Shown in pieces: positions 20,741-33,297 of a stretch of DNA of 64,000 bases (the first letter of the stretch is position 1; the number at the start of each line of letters is the position of its first letter). The stretch comes from Astrocystis sublimbata (taxonomy: Eukaryota > Ascomycota > Sordariomycetes > Xylariales > Xylariaceae). Under the pieces are notes generated by a model that worked only from the letters and a program-made list of their open reading frames with translations, was not told the origin of the DNA and searched no databases. The stretch spans positions 1-64,000 of the forward strand of contig JAJNNY010000086.1 in NCBI GenBank assembly GCA_022453515.1, given 5' to 3'. The translations under genes and the position numbers were made by a program.

Positions 20741-22107
20741 TCATCCAGCACGCGATCTCCCAGATCTCCCCGCCCATTCGAGTTCATACGGATTCGAAAT
20801 GAAGGTGGCCTCCTTACTGAGGACGAGAAAGCAGCGATGCCGCAGCTCCTTGGCGTCGCGATTCGTCAGCCAGTTGAAATGCTCGACCTCGCCGGGTATG
20901 AACTGCCAGTACCGCAGCCGCGGCCGACGCGTGACCTTGAACGGCATCGAGGATGGCGTCACCGGTCTGCTTTCGCCGACTTCACAGACATTCTCGTCCA
21001 GTTCTCCGAAGCCGGACCACTGCATGGGGATGGGCAGCGCGGACGGGAACTCGACTGTGTAGTTTACCTCGCCCCGCTTGCCCCTCCGGATGGGGATGCG
21101 CTCTAGGTGCGAGGCGAGGGCGCGTTCCGGCATTTTCCGCCACGGACCCCGGTCGTATACGTCGAGCGACACCCGCAGGCTGTGCATACAGGTGGGCGAC
21201 TCTGCGAGAGCTGCGAAGATAGCACCTAGGCGGCTCTTTTGGGCGCCTGTTAAGGACGCCATGGGGGCGGCGGCGTTGTCGTCGTTGTTCGTCGGGTCCG
21301 AAGAGCCCATGAAGGGTCTGAGCTCGTAGAACGGCACGCTTAGGGTGAGATCCAAGTTTCGGATGTGGCGAATGGGGCGAGTAGAGCCGGAATGCAGTAG
21401 GAAGCGGTGCGCGGAAAAGACATCGTTGAATATCAGCTTGTGGCATTCGATGAAAGACTCGATCACCTCGGGATGCCTTGGCACGGTGCATCTTCGTCAG
21501 CATTTGGCGATTTATTGATGGCTCGAGATAAGCGACTGCGAGAGTCGATCGAGGTGACTTACATCATCTTACACACAACCATCAAAGCTCCCAGATCGGT
21601 GCGATCAATCGAGGTCGGTCTCCCATACTCGACTCTTTCCGCACACCTCCAATGGCGCTGTCCCCATGTCGAGGCCAGTCTTCGCTGCCAGAGTAGCAGG
21701 TCTCCTCTGCCGCTGTTGCGTATCTGGTCCATCTGCTTCTGTATCAAATCGGGATCTTCATCGTCCTCCTGGTACATCACGCAACGAGTGTGCACCCAGT
21801 GACCATTCTTGAAATGTAGATGCCGGCCGTTGGGCTCGTGATACATGTGATCATAGGGCCCTTGCCATACATAGGAGTAGATGATCTTCCTGATCTCGAG
21901 GGGCAGCTTCTGGAAGAATGAGGAGTCATGCTGGTCATTGAAAACGGTCGTCGGCGTAGATGCGCCAGAGTCGGGAGCTTCAACTGGCGCCGGCAAGTCT
22001 GTTATCTCCTCTACCCTGCTTGTGTCCGTAGGTGTCTGGGCCTTTGTCTTCCTCTTGAGCCTCGGCCGGAGACACGACGTCAACCAAAACGGCACAAGGG
22101 TATTCAT
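20741..22107 (-). CDS. DUF7730/F-box-like fungal protein
   Basis: Exon 1 (22107-21563) and exon 2 (21491-20741) join across a 71-bp intron (GTAAGT..GAAG), giving 431 residues. A basic N-terminus (PRLKRKTKAQ) precedes the block FFQKLPLEIRKIIYSYVWQGP (about residues 65-85), the LPxEIRxxIY head of DUF7730/F-box-like proteins, followed by HLHFKNG. The second exon carries a strand-rich region (IRHIRNLDLTLSV, HSLRVSLDVYDRGPW). The family belongs with 2EXR-type fungal proteins, possibly protein-interaction adaptors. The start is the ATG giving MNTLVPFW; a GTG four codons upstream was not used. Confidence 0.7.
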
Positions 22108-25100
22108 TTTGTATGCCACACACGCAGGTAGGATATTGCGGAAAGAAAGAAGCTGCGAGTTGGGACCGAGGCAGATAGTATGTTATTTACTTCGATAGTC
22201 TGAGACATGCCCACTATTGGAATGCGGACGGGAGCAGCAGGGTCTATATGGGAGGGTCGGAGGTCCGCGCAAACTCGTGTCGCAAGAACTCGTCACCAAA
22301 TGCCCTTGGACTGATGAGTGGTGGTCACAGGCAGAAGGGTTTGCCATTCAAAGGACGACACCTTTCTCCATGTAGGCCTATCACAATGTATCGACGGGCA
22401 CACACGATCACGAGCCCCTCATTGCCCCAGTCCCAATCCGGGACTAGGTGACCAGGGACGTTAGTCACTGTCTGACATGACAGCATGTGTGCCAATCTAT
22501 ATGCCTTTTCCGCAGGGCGAACGTTTGCGGCCCACGATAGGAGCTCCTAGGGCTGAGCTACACGTGTGAGCAGCACGAACAGGCATGAGATCTGCAATTA
22601 GCATGGATCTGGCATGGGTATGCGTAGGTCGGGCGTTGGCGGGCACCGCCAGTGCAACGCCGGCGGGGCATGTGATGAGTCTTGACGGGTGCACATCAAA
22701 GGACAAAGCAGGGCGCAGTGGCAGTTCCCCTGTCGCTCCATCGCTCGCTCGCCCTACCAGCGAGAACCGAACTAATCAGGGAACGCAACGAAATGCTCGC
22801 GGAATCGATCGCACAGGTTGATTCCGTCACTTTCAATGGAGGTGTGCAAACGAGGCCAACTTGAAACCATGTCTTACACCATTGACCAGTCTCAGCTAAG
22901 CCGTTGATAGGAAAGACATCAATCGATTCCGGTTCCCGTAGCAACATTGGCCAAACGGAATCTAGCTGTTTTACATCTTGAGACCCGGCCAGGCCAGCAG
23001 GCAGCGGACAACAAATAGACTTGGACGTCGGACCGAGGCGAAGCTGGTAGAGGTACTTTCGTTCCGGTCAGCGCTGCGCCGTCCCAATCTTTCGGTATCC
23101 AATCATAGGCGAACGATCGAAGGGAACGTCTTCTTGTTGGGCTGGGTAGAAGGGACACCACGCAGATAGTGTAACTTGGACAGGCAGGAAGTACTTCTAC
23201 TCACAGATGCTCGTTCGGAAATGGGGGAACGGCGAGAATGGCTCGCCATTCAGGCCCTGCGAGCTGCCAGCGAGCTAGGTTAGCGCATGCGGGATATTTA
23301 GCGAATCGAGGCAGATCATGCAGGCTTAAGTGACGATCATATCGCCCTAGCACAGGGCAGACAGAACCTAAGGGCCTAGCTCATCCCGCGCGGGGAACTG
23401 TCTGGAGGCAACAGCATAATGAAGGACGCATCGCCAGACACATCGAAGTTGCTGTGCCATTTCGGGTGCTATACTTCTTGGAATTAGCTACGCACACTTC
23501 ATGACCAACTAAGGCGAGGCTAGAACAACTGTTCTGTACTCAGGTATCTTACCTACATGAAGGATCAGCTGCAGTCTGAGCAGCCATGTCGTAGGCCACA
23601 GCAATGTGGCTGGCGTGAAGCAGTCATGGGTTCTTTTCCTGACTCACGGGTAACGTGGCCCACTCCAAGGACTATTGGGCATTGTGCCTGACAAGCAAGC
23701 AATGATGAGCTGGATTCTGTGTGTTGTTGATGTACTGTAACACCCAGGGTCTCAGTATTAATCATCTGAATCGCCCAATTGTTTACTATTCGAATCTTGC
23801 GAAGTAACAGTTCTAAGATCAATCATACAGCCGAGGTCAACAAACAGTTTCTGCCATGTCTTACTTGACACCCCGTAATATCCCGCAACACCTACAGTAC
23901 TCCTCATCTCACATCAGCACGGATCTTTCCCCCTCACCGAGTTGTGTAGATATGCTGTCTTAAGGGTCCCCAATCGGGTGTTATTCAGCATCATTCTTCC
24001 CCACACCGGCCCGGCCTGGGTACGGGAAGATGCAGATAAGTCCAGCACAGCTAATACTTGCTGATGCTCTATCATGTCGACGCTCTCCCAAACCCACCAA
24101 GTATTTTCGCATATTTATGCAACAATCTAGCTTCAGGAAGCTCAGACTTGTTTCAGTGTATATCTTCTCTATATAGAAGGTACATCAATTGAAGGCCACG
24201 TTCAATGGCCGCAGGAGGCATCGCGATAGTGACGGTTTGGGGTGTGCGGGGTCGCTACGATGCAGAACTACGCTGCACGATTGATCCTGCAAAGGCGGAT
24301 CTACGGCGCAGTCGATACAGCCCGCATGGCCTGCCACATGACCTCTTCCCATGGCCCATGTATTCCATGCGTGGGATGCAAATAGCTACTGTGAGATATT
24401 TTTATATTTCTGTTATTGTATACCAAAATCTTTATGTCGCGCTCGCTGCCCTGGAGTGGCGGCTAGGGCGCCAGGACCCGCCGCGATAGATGCGACCTTC
24501 GTTCAACTCAACTGTCCGATCATTGGAAATCTTTACTTTCCAACTTGTTACTCAAAAGCTAACATCTGCGTCTGCTACATATCTAAGTACGTAATCTATA
24601 GACACTTTTCTCTTAGCATTTTCGTCAAATGCAAACTATCAATACGATGCGATGTGGTACAATGCGATATAATATGTCGCGAGCCTCCCCCCACCCCACA
24701 CTCTTCGATATCTATCCGAGCACTATTGCCTCTGATGGTGTGTAAGACGCACGCCGTACCAACAACGTGCTTACGCATGCTTTAGAGCCCGTCACACACC
24801 CCGGAGGGTGGGAGGGTATCCGTTTCGGGATGCCGAGCGAGTATAATCATTCGATTGATTATGCTTACGAGGCACAACGTCCGAGAGGTGTCGGTGGTAC
24901 GCGATAATCAATATCACTTCTGAAGTTACGGGAATAATCATCGGATTCTATCCTACTAGTTGTTCGTATTTCCGGAGCCTTGACTCTTCTCCGTGTCTCG
25001 GTCTCCGTGTCTTACCTCGTCGGCAACATCCCAGCCAATGGGTCCCCAAACGAGACTCGCCTTTTCCGTATTCGATGGGATCCCTCGATTGGCCGTGCAT

Positions 25101-25606
25101 CAATGTTTCACATACGACCAGAAATATCAAGAGAGTTAAGTAACACGACATTTATCCGCATCCGAGCTAGCAGACCTTTGGCAGTTCTTGTCATGCTATC
25201 TATCGATACGCATACCCATTACGTTAGGATATTGGGCATGTAGGATCGCTCGGAAGTGTTTTTGTTTGGAAGGGGTACATACTGCCAACCTATTGATTCC
25301 CGTGGCTGCATGCTTGAATGCACGATGCCACACATATGAGTCATTCATTGGCTATCTTGAACGCCTGCTGATGGGGCTTGTTATTGAAACCAGCTGTTGA
25401 ACGTTTTGAGTAAGCTACTAAGAACATCTGGCATCTGCTCTCTCTTTGTCTTAAACTCCTCAACATCGGCTTTTTCATCTTACCTAGGTAGATAATCAGA
25501 TATGATGAATAGTCTTTTAAGCTCAACGTTTCAAGGAGAATGAAATTTAGGTGACTAGTGCTAGCTCTCCATGTTTTTTTAATTGTAATGACTATGATGG
25601 ATCGCC
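22108..25606. other. 3.5-kb gene-poor region
   Basis: No convincing gene. The longest frames (24205-24489 and 24351-24785, plus) overlap each other and lack domains. Several ACCTAGGT-like palindromes occur (for example 25484). The sequence could contain decayed genes, but none is recognisable by eye. Confidence 0.45.
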
Positions 25607-27275
25607 TTAGAGATGAGGAATGTAGTTCGACCACGGCAACGTGACAAATACGCCGATTGGCATCCTCCGTATGCTTATGAAACACTCGACGAATAGAAAC
25701 AACCGCGAGGAACAATACACGAAAGTTAAGAACAAGAGCTCGAACCGAGCAGAGACTTTTCGTCCTGCGAGGAGGTTGACAATCCAACTTGAGAAAAGGG
25801 TAACGGGGACTATTCCGGCGATCAGCAGGCTAGATCCACGCCATAGCCACATCTCAGTTTCTGTAGGGAAACGATAGTCCCAGGCCGTCAGATGAATACC
25901 GGCATAAACTGCAGCGATGACAAGCGTAGATCCCAGAAACATGAGATGACGACGGCGACAGCTTCTCCATGGGGGGTTCGTCTCGCTCAGTGACGCGAAA
26001 GGGTCTGAAAAGTGCACGTTTTTCGCACGTAGTGATAAGTAGTCAAGCTTTGAGGCAAACGACAAACTGGGATTAATGTCCGGACAAGGCGTGGCAGTAG
26101 GCGTACTCGATCCATTACAGTCGGAGCCTTTGGTCATGGCTGCCCTACTGGCCTTAAGCCATCTTTTCCGAGACCTCGAGTTACATTCCAGAGCCGTTCC
26201 TCTCAACTTCGCTTCTATTTTACGGGATGATTGTCTGAAATCAACGCCCGTATCTCGCATTTGTTGCTGATAGAGGTTGAATTGATCCTGCTCGCCGGTG
26301 CAGAGGCTCACTTGTAGCATCAAAGCGAGTTCATCACCGAAAGTTTGCCAGTCGATATTAGTGGGCTCTTGAATGTCTAGCGGCTTCTGCAACTTGGTTA
26401 GTTTGTGTGTCAGGAGTCAGAAGCATCGATCTTACCTTGAACCAAAGAACATAAAGCAGCAACGCGCAGGCAACGTGGGCTAGCACGTGAATCTCGAAGA
26501 GCGCAATGGGTAATCCATAGCCTGCCCTTCCGACGCTCTGAATTGCCAACCATCCCACCTGAAGGCAGACAAGTATTTTTGCCAAGACATCTGCTTTGCT
26601 TTTGTCTTGGATGGCTTTCTTCGGATGTGTGATGAAATGCCCATTCTTGGCCAAGAACAGCAGACCAGCTAGCGTGATAGTTACATATGTCAACTCATCA
26701 TGTATAGAGCTGACATCGACAACAAACCCCCCCATCGCAGCAAAGTAGCTGTATGTTCGACCGAAAGAGTTCGTCATGATTGTTTGCCTTTCCGCAACTT
26801 CACTCGTGGTATGACAGCAATATGTCGGGTTGAAGTTCAGTTGCCTGAGGTGTCTGCGTTCTCGTCCTTTTTGTTGTTTGCGTTGCTGGCTCTTCAACAA
26901 AGGTTCCAACTCGCGGCGAAACCAATTTATCATGTACCATTGCTCATATGCCGCCCACAGCGCGTATTCGGGTGTAAGAATCGCAATAAGCGCCCATTTG
27001 CATTTACGTAGATTGAACTTCTTGTGACTTTCGCCTGATGCTGGGATGTTGAGGTGAATGACTGTATATGCGCACAAGAATAACGTTACTGCCGAAGTCC
27101 ATATAATATTGGCCGTGCTTCGGACAGGCGATGTGATGGACCATGAAGGGGCGAATTGGGTGTTCAGGGTTGTCCTATTCCCAGCCACAGAGAGAATGTC
27201 GGCCTCAAGGGGTGTTACCGCTGCCACCGGGGCAATACGGAGGAGAAAGGCGAGAGAAAGGGATAGACGATCCAT
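25607..27275 (-). CDS. fungal multi-pass membrane protein, unknown function
   Basis: Exon 1 (27275-26436) and exon 2 (26386-25607), 49-bp intron (GTAAGA..TTGCAG), phase 0, 539 residues. A signal-like N-terminus (LSLSLAFLLRIAPVAAV) is followed by STANIIWTSAVTLFLCAYTVIHLNIP, CKWALIAILTPEYALWAAYEQW, a Thr/Leu-rich segment, VLAHVACALLLYVLWFKKPLDI across the splice, and at least three more spans in exon 2. I recognise this as a family of large fungal membrane proteins with a conserved IxTPE motif, usually annotated hypothetical. The cytosolic loop between about residues 330 and 430 is Ser/Lys-rich. It has no transporter signature. Single-copy here, flanked by gene-poor DNA. Confidence 0.8.
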
Positions 27276-28985
27276 GTTGGAATTAAAGATACATGCTCCG
27301 TAGTAGTTAAAGATGAATGTAATGAAATAAACAAATAGGTGCCTAGAAAAGAGGTGATGTTTCTCTAGATAGCATCTTCTATGCCAGCTGTGAACTAGTT
27401 TTGTATCAGGGCAGCAGTTGATACCAAACCTTCAACATACTTAATCCACTGTCTGCTCGCCATTGAGCATCTAGCTTATTCTTAGTTGCCCCTTAGATTC
27501 AAGAAGCGAATTTGCAGCACAGTACGATATTTACATGAACGCCATTTGACACCTTAAGTGGCAGTAAGGATCAATGTGCATATCAAAGGGGGCATAAGGG
27601 GGCATAAAACTATGAGATCGTATCAGCCGATATCGTACGCAAAGCGAGTTGAACGGACCCCACGGGATTGATTCGTCGAGTGTGGGGTTCTCATACCTAG
27701 ACCTGCCTGTATTTGACAGCCCTTTCGGACTGATCAATAGCTCTCGAACTATGAGGCAAAATGTGCAATTCCAAATGGGAAACGTCCATACTGTAAATGT
27801 GTATAATGCCAAGTTCTAGGTGTAATTGCGTGAGTGGGTGAGTGCAGATGCCTCTGGCCCCCAACGTCCTGGCCCCCGAGATGCCTGAGATAAACAATGT
27901 TTCAGTCGAGCGCCACTATAAACACTCTGTACGACGTAGATTGGAGATCCGGGGTCTACTACCCTCTCTGACAGCTATCCAGCTTGAGTTTCAGGGTATG
28001 TAGGTATGTGAGATCTACCCTATTGGAGGGACCCGTCGGGTAGACTAGCCCAGTAATTATAACACTCCATCAAATCTAGCATCATTGCCCTCATTGGTAT
28101 GTTCTGAATCACCTCAACCTCAGTGATACCCACTGCGTCCGGAAAGCCACGGGACAATAACGCCACCAATGCGACTCAAGACAGGCCCACAGGGTCTCTG
28201 GAGCCAAGCGCCTTAACCGCCGCGTCAACCCCCAACTTCTGCGATCAGTTACCAAAGTGCCAGGACGTAGGAAAGAAAATCCAAGGTAACATAGTTCGGC
28301 CTCCCACCTCTGTATCAACTGACGACAGCAGCTGGAAGTACTCGTACTAGGTGAGCCACTGTTTCGTCCTCAGTCTACGATTGCCTCTTGACGTCTCAAG
28401 TGGACGAATCTACACTTGGTGGTCTAGCGGGTGCATGCACTCTACATCGGCAACAATTATATGTTTACAAAGTCCTTCATGAGGATGCTTACCTGCCTTC
28501 TAGTCCCAGGCGAGATACCACGCACTCAGGTACACTAAGCCATGCTTAAGCACTGCTGAAGTAATCATTACCATCAACATCTGACGTCTACAACCAAGAA
28601 GGAAGATCAGAAGTGATAAAACACAGGGGAAAACAGAGAAAAAGTACCCTGGGTTTAAACCCATAGAATTAAACCTCGTTCTCGTTGCGAAATAAATTAG
28701 CTACCTCGATGTTAAAAGTAGGAGATGCAATCTAGACACGAAGTCCTTCTCAACAGCTGATTAACAGAAGAAGGGGTTGCTGGCTAGCTACCTAGGTAGG
28801 TAGGTAGATAATTATCCCGAGTGTTTCAACACTGGCTCGGCTATCCTCCATCTCAGCCAGGTAATTATGTCATAGCATCTTCGCCACGCCCATTCCATCC
28901 ATCCATCCCCATCTCGCCTCAGCAGGCAAGCAACCTAGGTTAAGTCCGTATTTCACAAAGCTTCTATCCCTCCAAGCCCAAGTGG
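27276..28985. other. 1.7-kb intergenic, repeats only
   Basis: No convincing gene; a 75-codon frame at 28123-28350 starts with GTG and lacks features. Contains GGGGGCATAAGGGGGCATAA (27590), a TACCTAGGTAGGTAGGTAGGTAG run (28790) and CATC repeats (28895). Confidence 0.45.
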
Positions 28986-29666
28986 TTACTCAGAGCTCAG
29001 CGCAAACCCAAACCCAATACCCCAACACACCAAACAGCTCCAGACGACAATGGTCGCGAACCAACCAGAGCCAGATTCAACCTTATTCAGCTTCACATCT
29101 TCCCCGAGTAATGTCAGCCGTCCCCAGGCCAGGAAATTTACCAGGGACTTCTCGAACTCGGCATCGAAGGACCCGCCAGCACCACCACCACCCTCGAGCC
29201 CATAGCGCTCAAGTATAGTCTGCCCCTTAGCGTACTCGGCGATGAGGTTCAGCATCTCCTTCTCATACTGCTTGGCGGCTTTGTTGATGTCTAGCTCGCA
29301 GTACCAACGGCTATAGCGGTCGCGCCGCACGGCGTCGCGTTGCTGGCGGCCGAACTCGCAGTAGATGGCGTCGCTGGCTTCTGCGAAGGAGCCGTATTTG
29401 GATATATAGGGCTGGACGGGCTGGGATTGCACGCTGTTGTTGCTTAGAGCCGTAGTAGGTGTGACAGCTGTAGCAGCTTTGGCTTTGGCAACTTCGGCAT
29501 ATGCGGCAACTATGACAGCTTCGGCCAACATGGAAACCTCGGCCAACATGGAAGCTATGTCAGGCTCCGCACCAGCTCTCGGGGGGATTGCTCCGTAGCC
29601 AGATTCGAGGTCCAGGGCCAGGGCCTTGAGGGATCTGGTCTCCTTGTTGGAAGCGGTAGTTGCCAT
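28986..29666 (-). CDS. hypothetical protein with C-terminal membrane anchor
   Basis: 226 residues from ATG 29666 in one exon. An Ala-rich helical N-terminal half (MLAEVSMLAEAVIVAAYAEVAKAKA, about 40-65), a central helical block (EASDAIYCEFGRQQRDAVRRDRY, WYCELDINKAAKQYEKEMLNL), a Gly-rich linker GGGGAGG, and a single hydrophobic span at the end (FATIVVWSCLVCWGIGFGFAL). This is a tail-anchor layout, so ER or mitochondrial outer membrane is possible. No family recognised. The internal duplication ASMLAEVSMLAEA is a minor oddity. Confidence 0.65.
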   Translation of the reverse strand: MATTASNKETRSLKALALDLESGYGAIPPRAGAEPDIASMLAEVSMLAEAVIVAAYAEVAKAKAATAVTPTTALSNNSVQSQPVQPYISKYGSFAEASDAIYCEFGRQQRDAVRRDRYSRWYCELDINKAAKQYEKEMLNLIAEYAKGQTILERYGLEGGGGAGGSFDAEFEKSLVNFLAWGRLTLLGEDVKLNKVESGSGWFATIVVWSCLVCWGIGFGFALSSE

Positions 29667-30335
29667 TTTGACTCGGCTGGATGGTGAGGATGTGGATGAA
29701 TGGATGGTTTAGGTATTTTGGTTATCTTGGATTAAGGCTGATGAGATGTCTAGCCTAGGTGGTGTTTGTGGTGTAAGAAGGCGATGGGAAAGAAAGAGAT
29801 GATGGAGAAGGAGGATAAGAGGGATGGGTTCGGAGGGGATAGGCACGGAGAGTTTAAATACGTAAACTCAAACTTAAAGTAAAAGTAAAGACCTGGATGG
29901 CTGTTATCTTCCTACCCCCATGTAGCCCAGCCGCTCGTATAAGCCGACTTGAATTCAACTCAACTATTGCCTGATCACTACCTGCCTAAAGCACTTACCT
30001 GAGTATCTAACAGTTATATGCGCTAAATAGGCAACTGGAATAAGAACTTAAATAGGTTATATGATGGTTCGTGACGGGTGCAGAACACTAATAACTAGAC
30101 GGATATATAGATGTCTCCTTTATGATTCATACTGCATGCATGGAAACAGGGCAAATCAAAAATGTGTCATAGATATTGCCGATTCAAATATGTAAACTTT
30201 TATTATTACCAACAATACCTTTATAAACGGTTCAAGAAACAGATTTAATTAATAGATCGTCGATCTTTTTTACCCGCAACAGACGTAAACGATTGCCTGT
30301 CACCTTCCATTCCCGACTCTACTGCTCCCCCCTAC
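29667..30335. other. intergenic, no gene seen
   Basis: About 670 bp of AT-rich sequence between two minus-strand genes, with an AG-rich promoter-like stretch next to 29667. Confidence 0.5.
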
Positions 30336-32034
30336 CTATGCCTTCTCCATCCGCTTCGCCTCCTCCCTCTCAGCCTTTTCCTTCCGCCACCTCACACCAT
30401 TCCTCAAAACCATCCATAGCATCGGGAAAAAGAGGACAAAGCTCAGCGCAATGATCGTAAACGCCCAGCCGGCACCCACAGCCGTCATCAGCGGGTTGAT
30501 GGCAGCGGAAGCCCCTGCGCCGACGAGACAGCGCGTGAGATTATTCGATGCCGAGGCCGCGCCCGCCGCGCCCGGGTTGACGTCGACAATGAGGGTACTA
30601 AGTAGATTCGAAAAAGCCACCACCGTCACACCAATCAGGAAAAGCAGGACGATCGCGACGGCGATATGCGCCTTATATTCAATAGCCCAGCCGAAGCCGA
30701 TCAGGACCACGGTGTAGAGGGCGAGAAATGGCAGGCTGATCTGCAGGCGGGCCTGCTCGATGGGGAAGCCGGCCATGTTCAGCTGGCGGGAGCGGTCGTA
30801 GGGGATGTCGAGGATGGCGCAGTGGCGGCGGTAGTTCCAGTTGGCGAGGCGACCCATGACGAAGACGGAGACGATGGAGCCGACGCCTAAGGGGATGTAG
30901 ACGAGGCCGATCTTGAGCCCGTCGAAGCCGTAGAGGATTGAGAATTGTGCCGGGATGGCGGTGGCTACGGCGTAGAAGCCGGCGTAGATCAGGCTGCTGT
31001 ACATGAGCAGGAGGAACATCATCTTCTCAAAGACGATGGACAGGGTGCGGGTTAGATCCGGTTTGCGGGCTCCGCTCTTGCTGGTTTTTTCCCGAGTTTC
31101 TTCGGTTGTGTCGTCCTGGTTGGGGCCATTTTGGTTGCTGCTGTTCTTCTTCTCCTTCGTTTTACGACGAGCGCTTTTGACCATCTGCCAGACCGTAAGG
31201 TAATACCGATGCGGAACGATCGAGCCGTCACCGACAAGGATGCGACATGTCTCTGGCATGAAGAGCACGTATATCGCTAGGACAACGCCGGCGAGGATGG
31301 TCAGGATCCAAAAGATCCAGCGCCACCCGAGATACTGGGCGATGACGCCACCGATGACGGGGCCGACTGAAGGCGCGAGGATGATGGGGACAGAGGTGAA
31401 GCCGACGTAGGAGCCACGCTCGGCCGAAGTGATGACGTCGGCCACGACGGCCTGGCATATAGACACGGTGGAGGCGGAGCCGACGGCCTGTAGGGCTCGT
31501 AGCACTAGGAGCGCGGCGTAGTTGGGGGCTAGAGCGCAGCCGATGCAGGCACCGATGTAGATGACGAGGCAGAGTATGTAGGCCGGACGTCGTCCTGCCG
31601 AGTCGGCTAAGGAGCCGACGAACATGGGGGCGATGGCTTGGACGATCTAGACGTTGATTATAAGCTACTTGACTAAGGCAACCAGGAGAGAAACGAGTGC
31701 ATGGGAGAGGAGGGCATACCATGTAAGTGGTCACGGTCAGGTTCCCCTCGGTTATAGACACGTGCAAGTCTCGCGACAGGGTGTCTAGAGCTGGGAAGTA
31801 GATCTGCGCAGATAGGGGCGAGAAGAAGGCGCCGACGGCAGCACCAAACACTAAGCCTCTCTTTTCCATGGTCGTGAAAACACTGTACTTCTTCTCTGGT
31901 GTGACTGGGAGTTCGCTGAGCGGCTCCTCGTCTGGTTTCTGAGGAAAGTCTTCGGCGTTGGACGCCATCTCAGCCTTCTCCCCATCGTCGTCATGGCGGC
32001 TGCTCTTCTCCGTGATGGGCAGTGAACTGGACAT
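30336..32034 (-). CDS. MFS transporter, DHA1 (drug:H+ antiporter, Qdr-like) family
   Basis: Exon 1 (32034-31720) and exon 2 (31646-30336), 73-bp intron (GTATGC..GTCTAG), 541 residues. A hydrophilic acidic N-terminus precedes about 12 membrane segments. Family marks: FFSPLSAQIYFPALDTLSRDLHVS in TM1, GSLADSAGRRPAYI (motif A) after TM2, LVLRALQAVGSAST, and LAPSVGPVIGGVIAQYLGWRWIFW (motif C region) in TM5. A long charged central loop (RRKTKEKKNSSNQNG...) separates the halves. DHA1 proteins export drugs, organic acids or polyamines at the plasma membrane using the proton gradient. The specific substrate cannot be read from sequence. Confidence 0.9.
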
Positions 32035-33297
32035 TTTGGAAGTGAAAAGTTGCCTCGACAGCTTTCTTGGGGCTCAAAGGTTGATGTGATTGTTGACGAG
32101 AGAAGTAATTTGATGAGAAAAGCAAATTGATGAGAGAAGTACAATGACGAGGACGAGATGGCCCTTATATCCCAACGACTAACCAGGGTATATACGGCTT
32201 CACTATACCTATAACCTATACCCGAACAGTATGCCGGACACGGCTCAGTCGAGTAGCAATCCAAGTAAGGAGCTACGGAGCTTTGACGGGAGCACTAGTG
32301 AACAGACTCGATTCGGTTAAGGGGCTGCAGGTAGGTGACATCGTGATGTGTAGGCAGTCCGGTTGGTAATTGGTTGTACCGGCACCGATTTCGCGTGGTA
32401 GCCGCATACAACTAGATTAGGTATGTCCGTGTCTTTGCCTCCCTGGGCCAGACTTGGGCAGGTACGCTGCCTACTGGTCCAGTTTGATGTTTGCATATGT
32501 GTTGCCAGATGTTGATAGGACGTCGACGCGAGTATAGCGTCACTGGTGTAAGCCGTGTCGGAGCCGCTTCGGCTATGGGTGGTGTATTTGTGCATGTTGG
32601 TCAAGGGCCAACAGTACCGACCTATATGAATCTAGGCATGAGTAAGACAAGGGCCTTCATCTTTCCATACAAAATCGCCTCACAAGGAATGTACCTATGT
32701 CGATCTCTGAAAGGCTGTAATTAATAGGAGACATCATATGAGAATATCATCTCCTCCATGTGTGTGTGTGTACTTGTGAGGTCTCGCGTCTCGAGATAGA
32801 GGTTTCTAGAAAATAGTCGAATACTTGAGGATCGGATATAAAAACAAGCAATTGTTTATTTGACCATTAAACCGTTTTTGGAGGATGGTGGCGATTAAGT
32901 GTACATGTTGCGATGTTGAAGGAGGAGGTTGTGAGCTCAACCTTAGGATTCAATTGCATTTGGCGAATGGAGCAAGCAAGGCACTGTGTAGAGCGAAAGC
33001 GGACACTGTATTTGGGACAGTGTTCATGTGCCCCTCGTCGAATTGGCACTGTCCCACTTATTGTTCTATTGAAAGTTAAAGAGATGCGCTTATGTTTCTT
33101 CCAAAGTAAACAATTCACTTACAACTTGGAACTCTCCACAACAAACAACAAACAACATCCAAACTACTGCACATAGACCACCACCGAGACCAGGTCAGTT
33201 CACCACGCGCCTTGTGACTCGTGAGTCGTGCCGCGGCGTCGCATCGCGCCAATGGGCCGCTCCGTGAAAGTGGCCGGCCTTGGCTCCCGGAGTCGCA
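32035..33297. other. divergent intergenic, no gene seen
   Basis: About 1.26 kb between the MFS gene and uvsD, transcribed away from each other. It holds a short TG repeat (about 32760) and no RNA gene or convincing frame. Confidence 0.5.
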
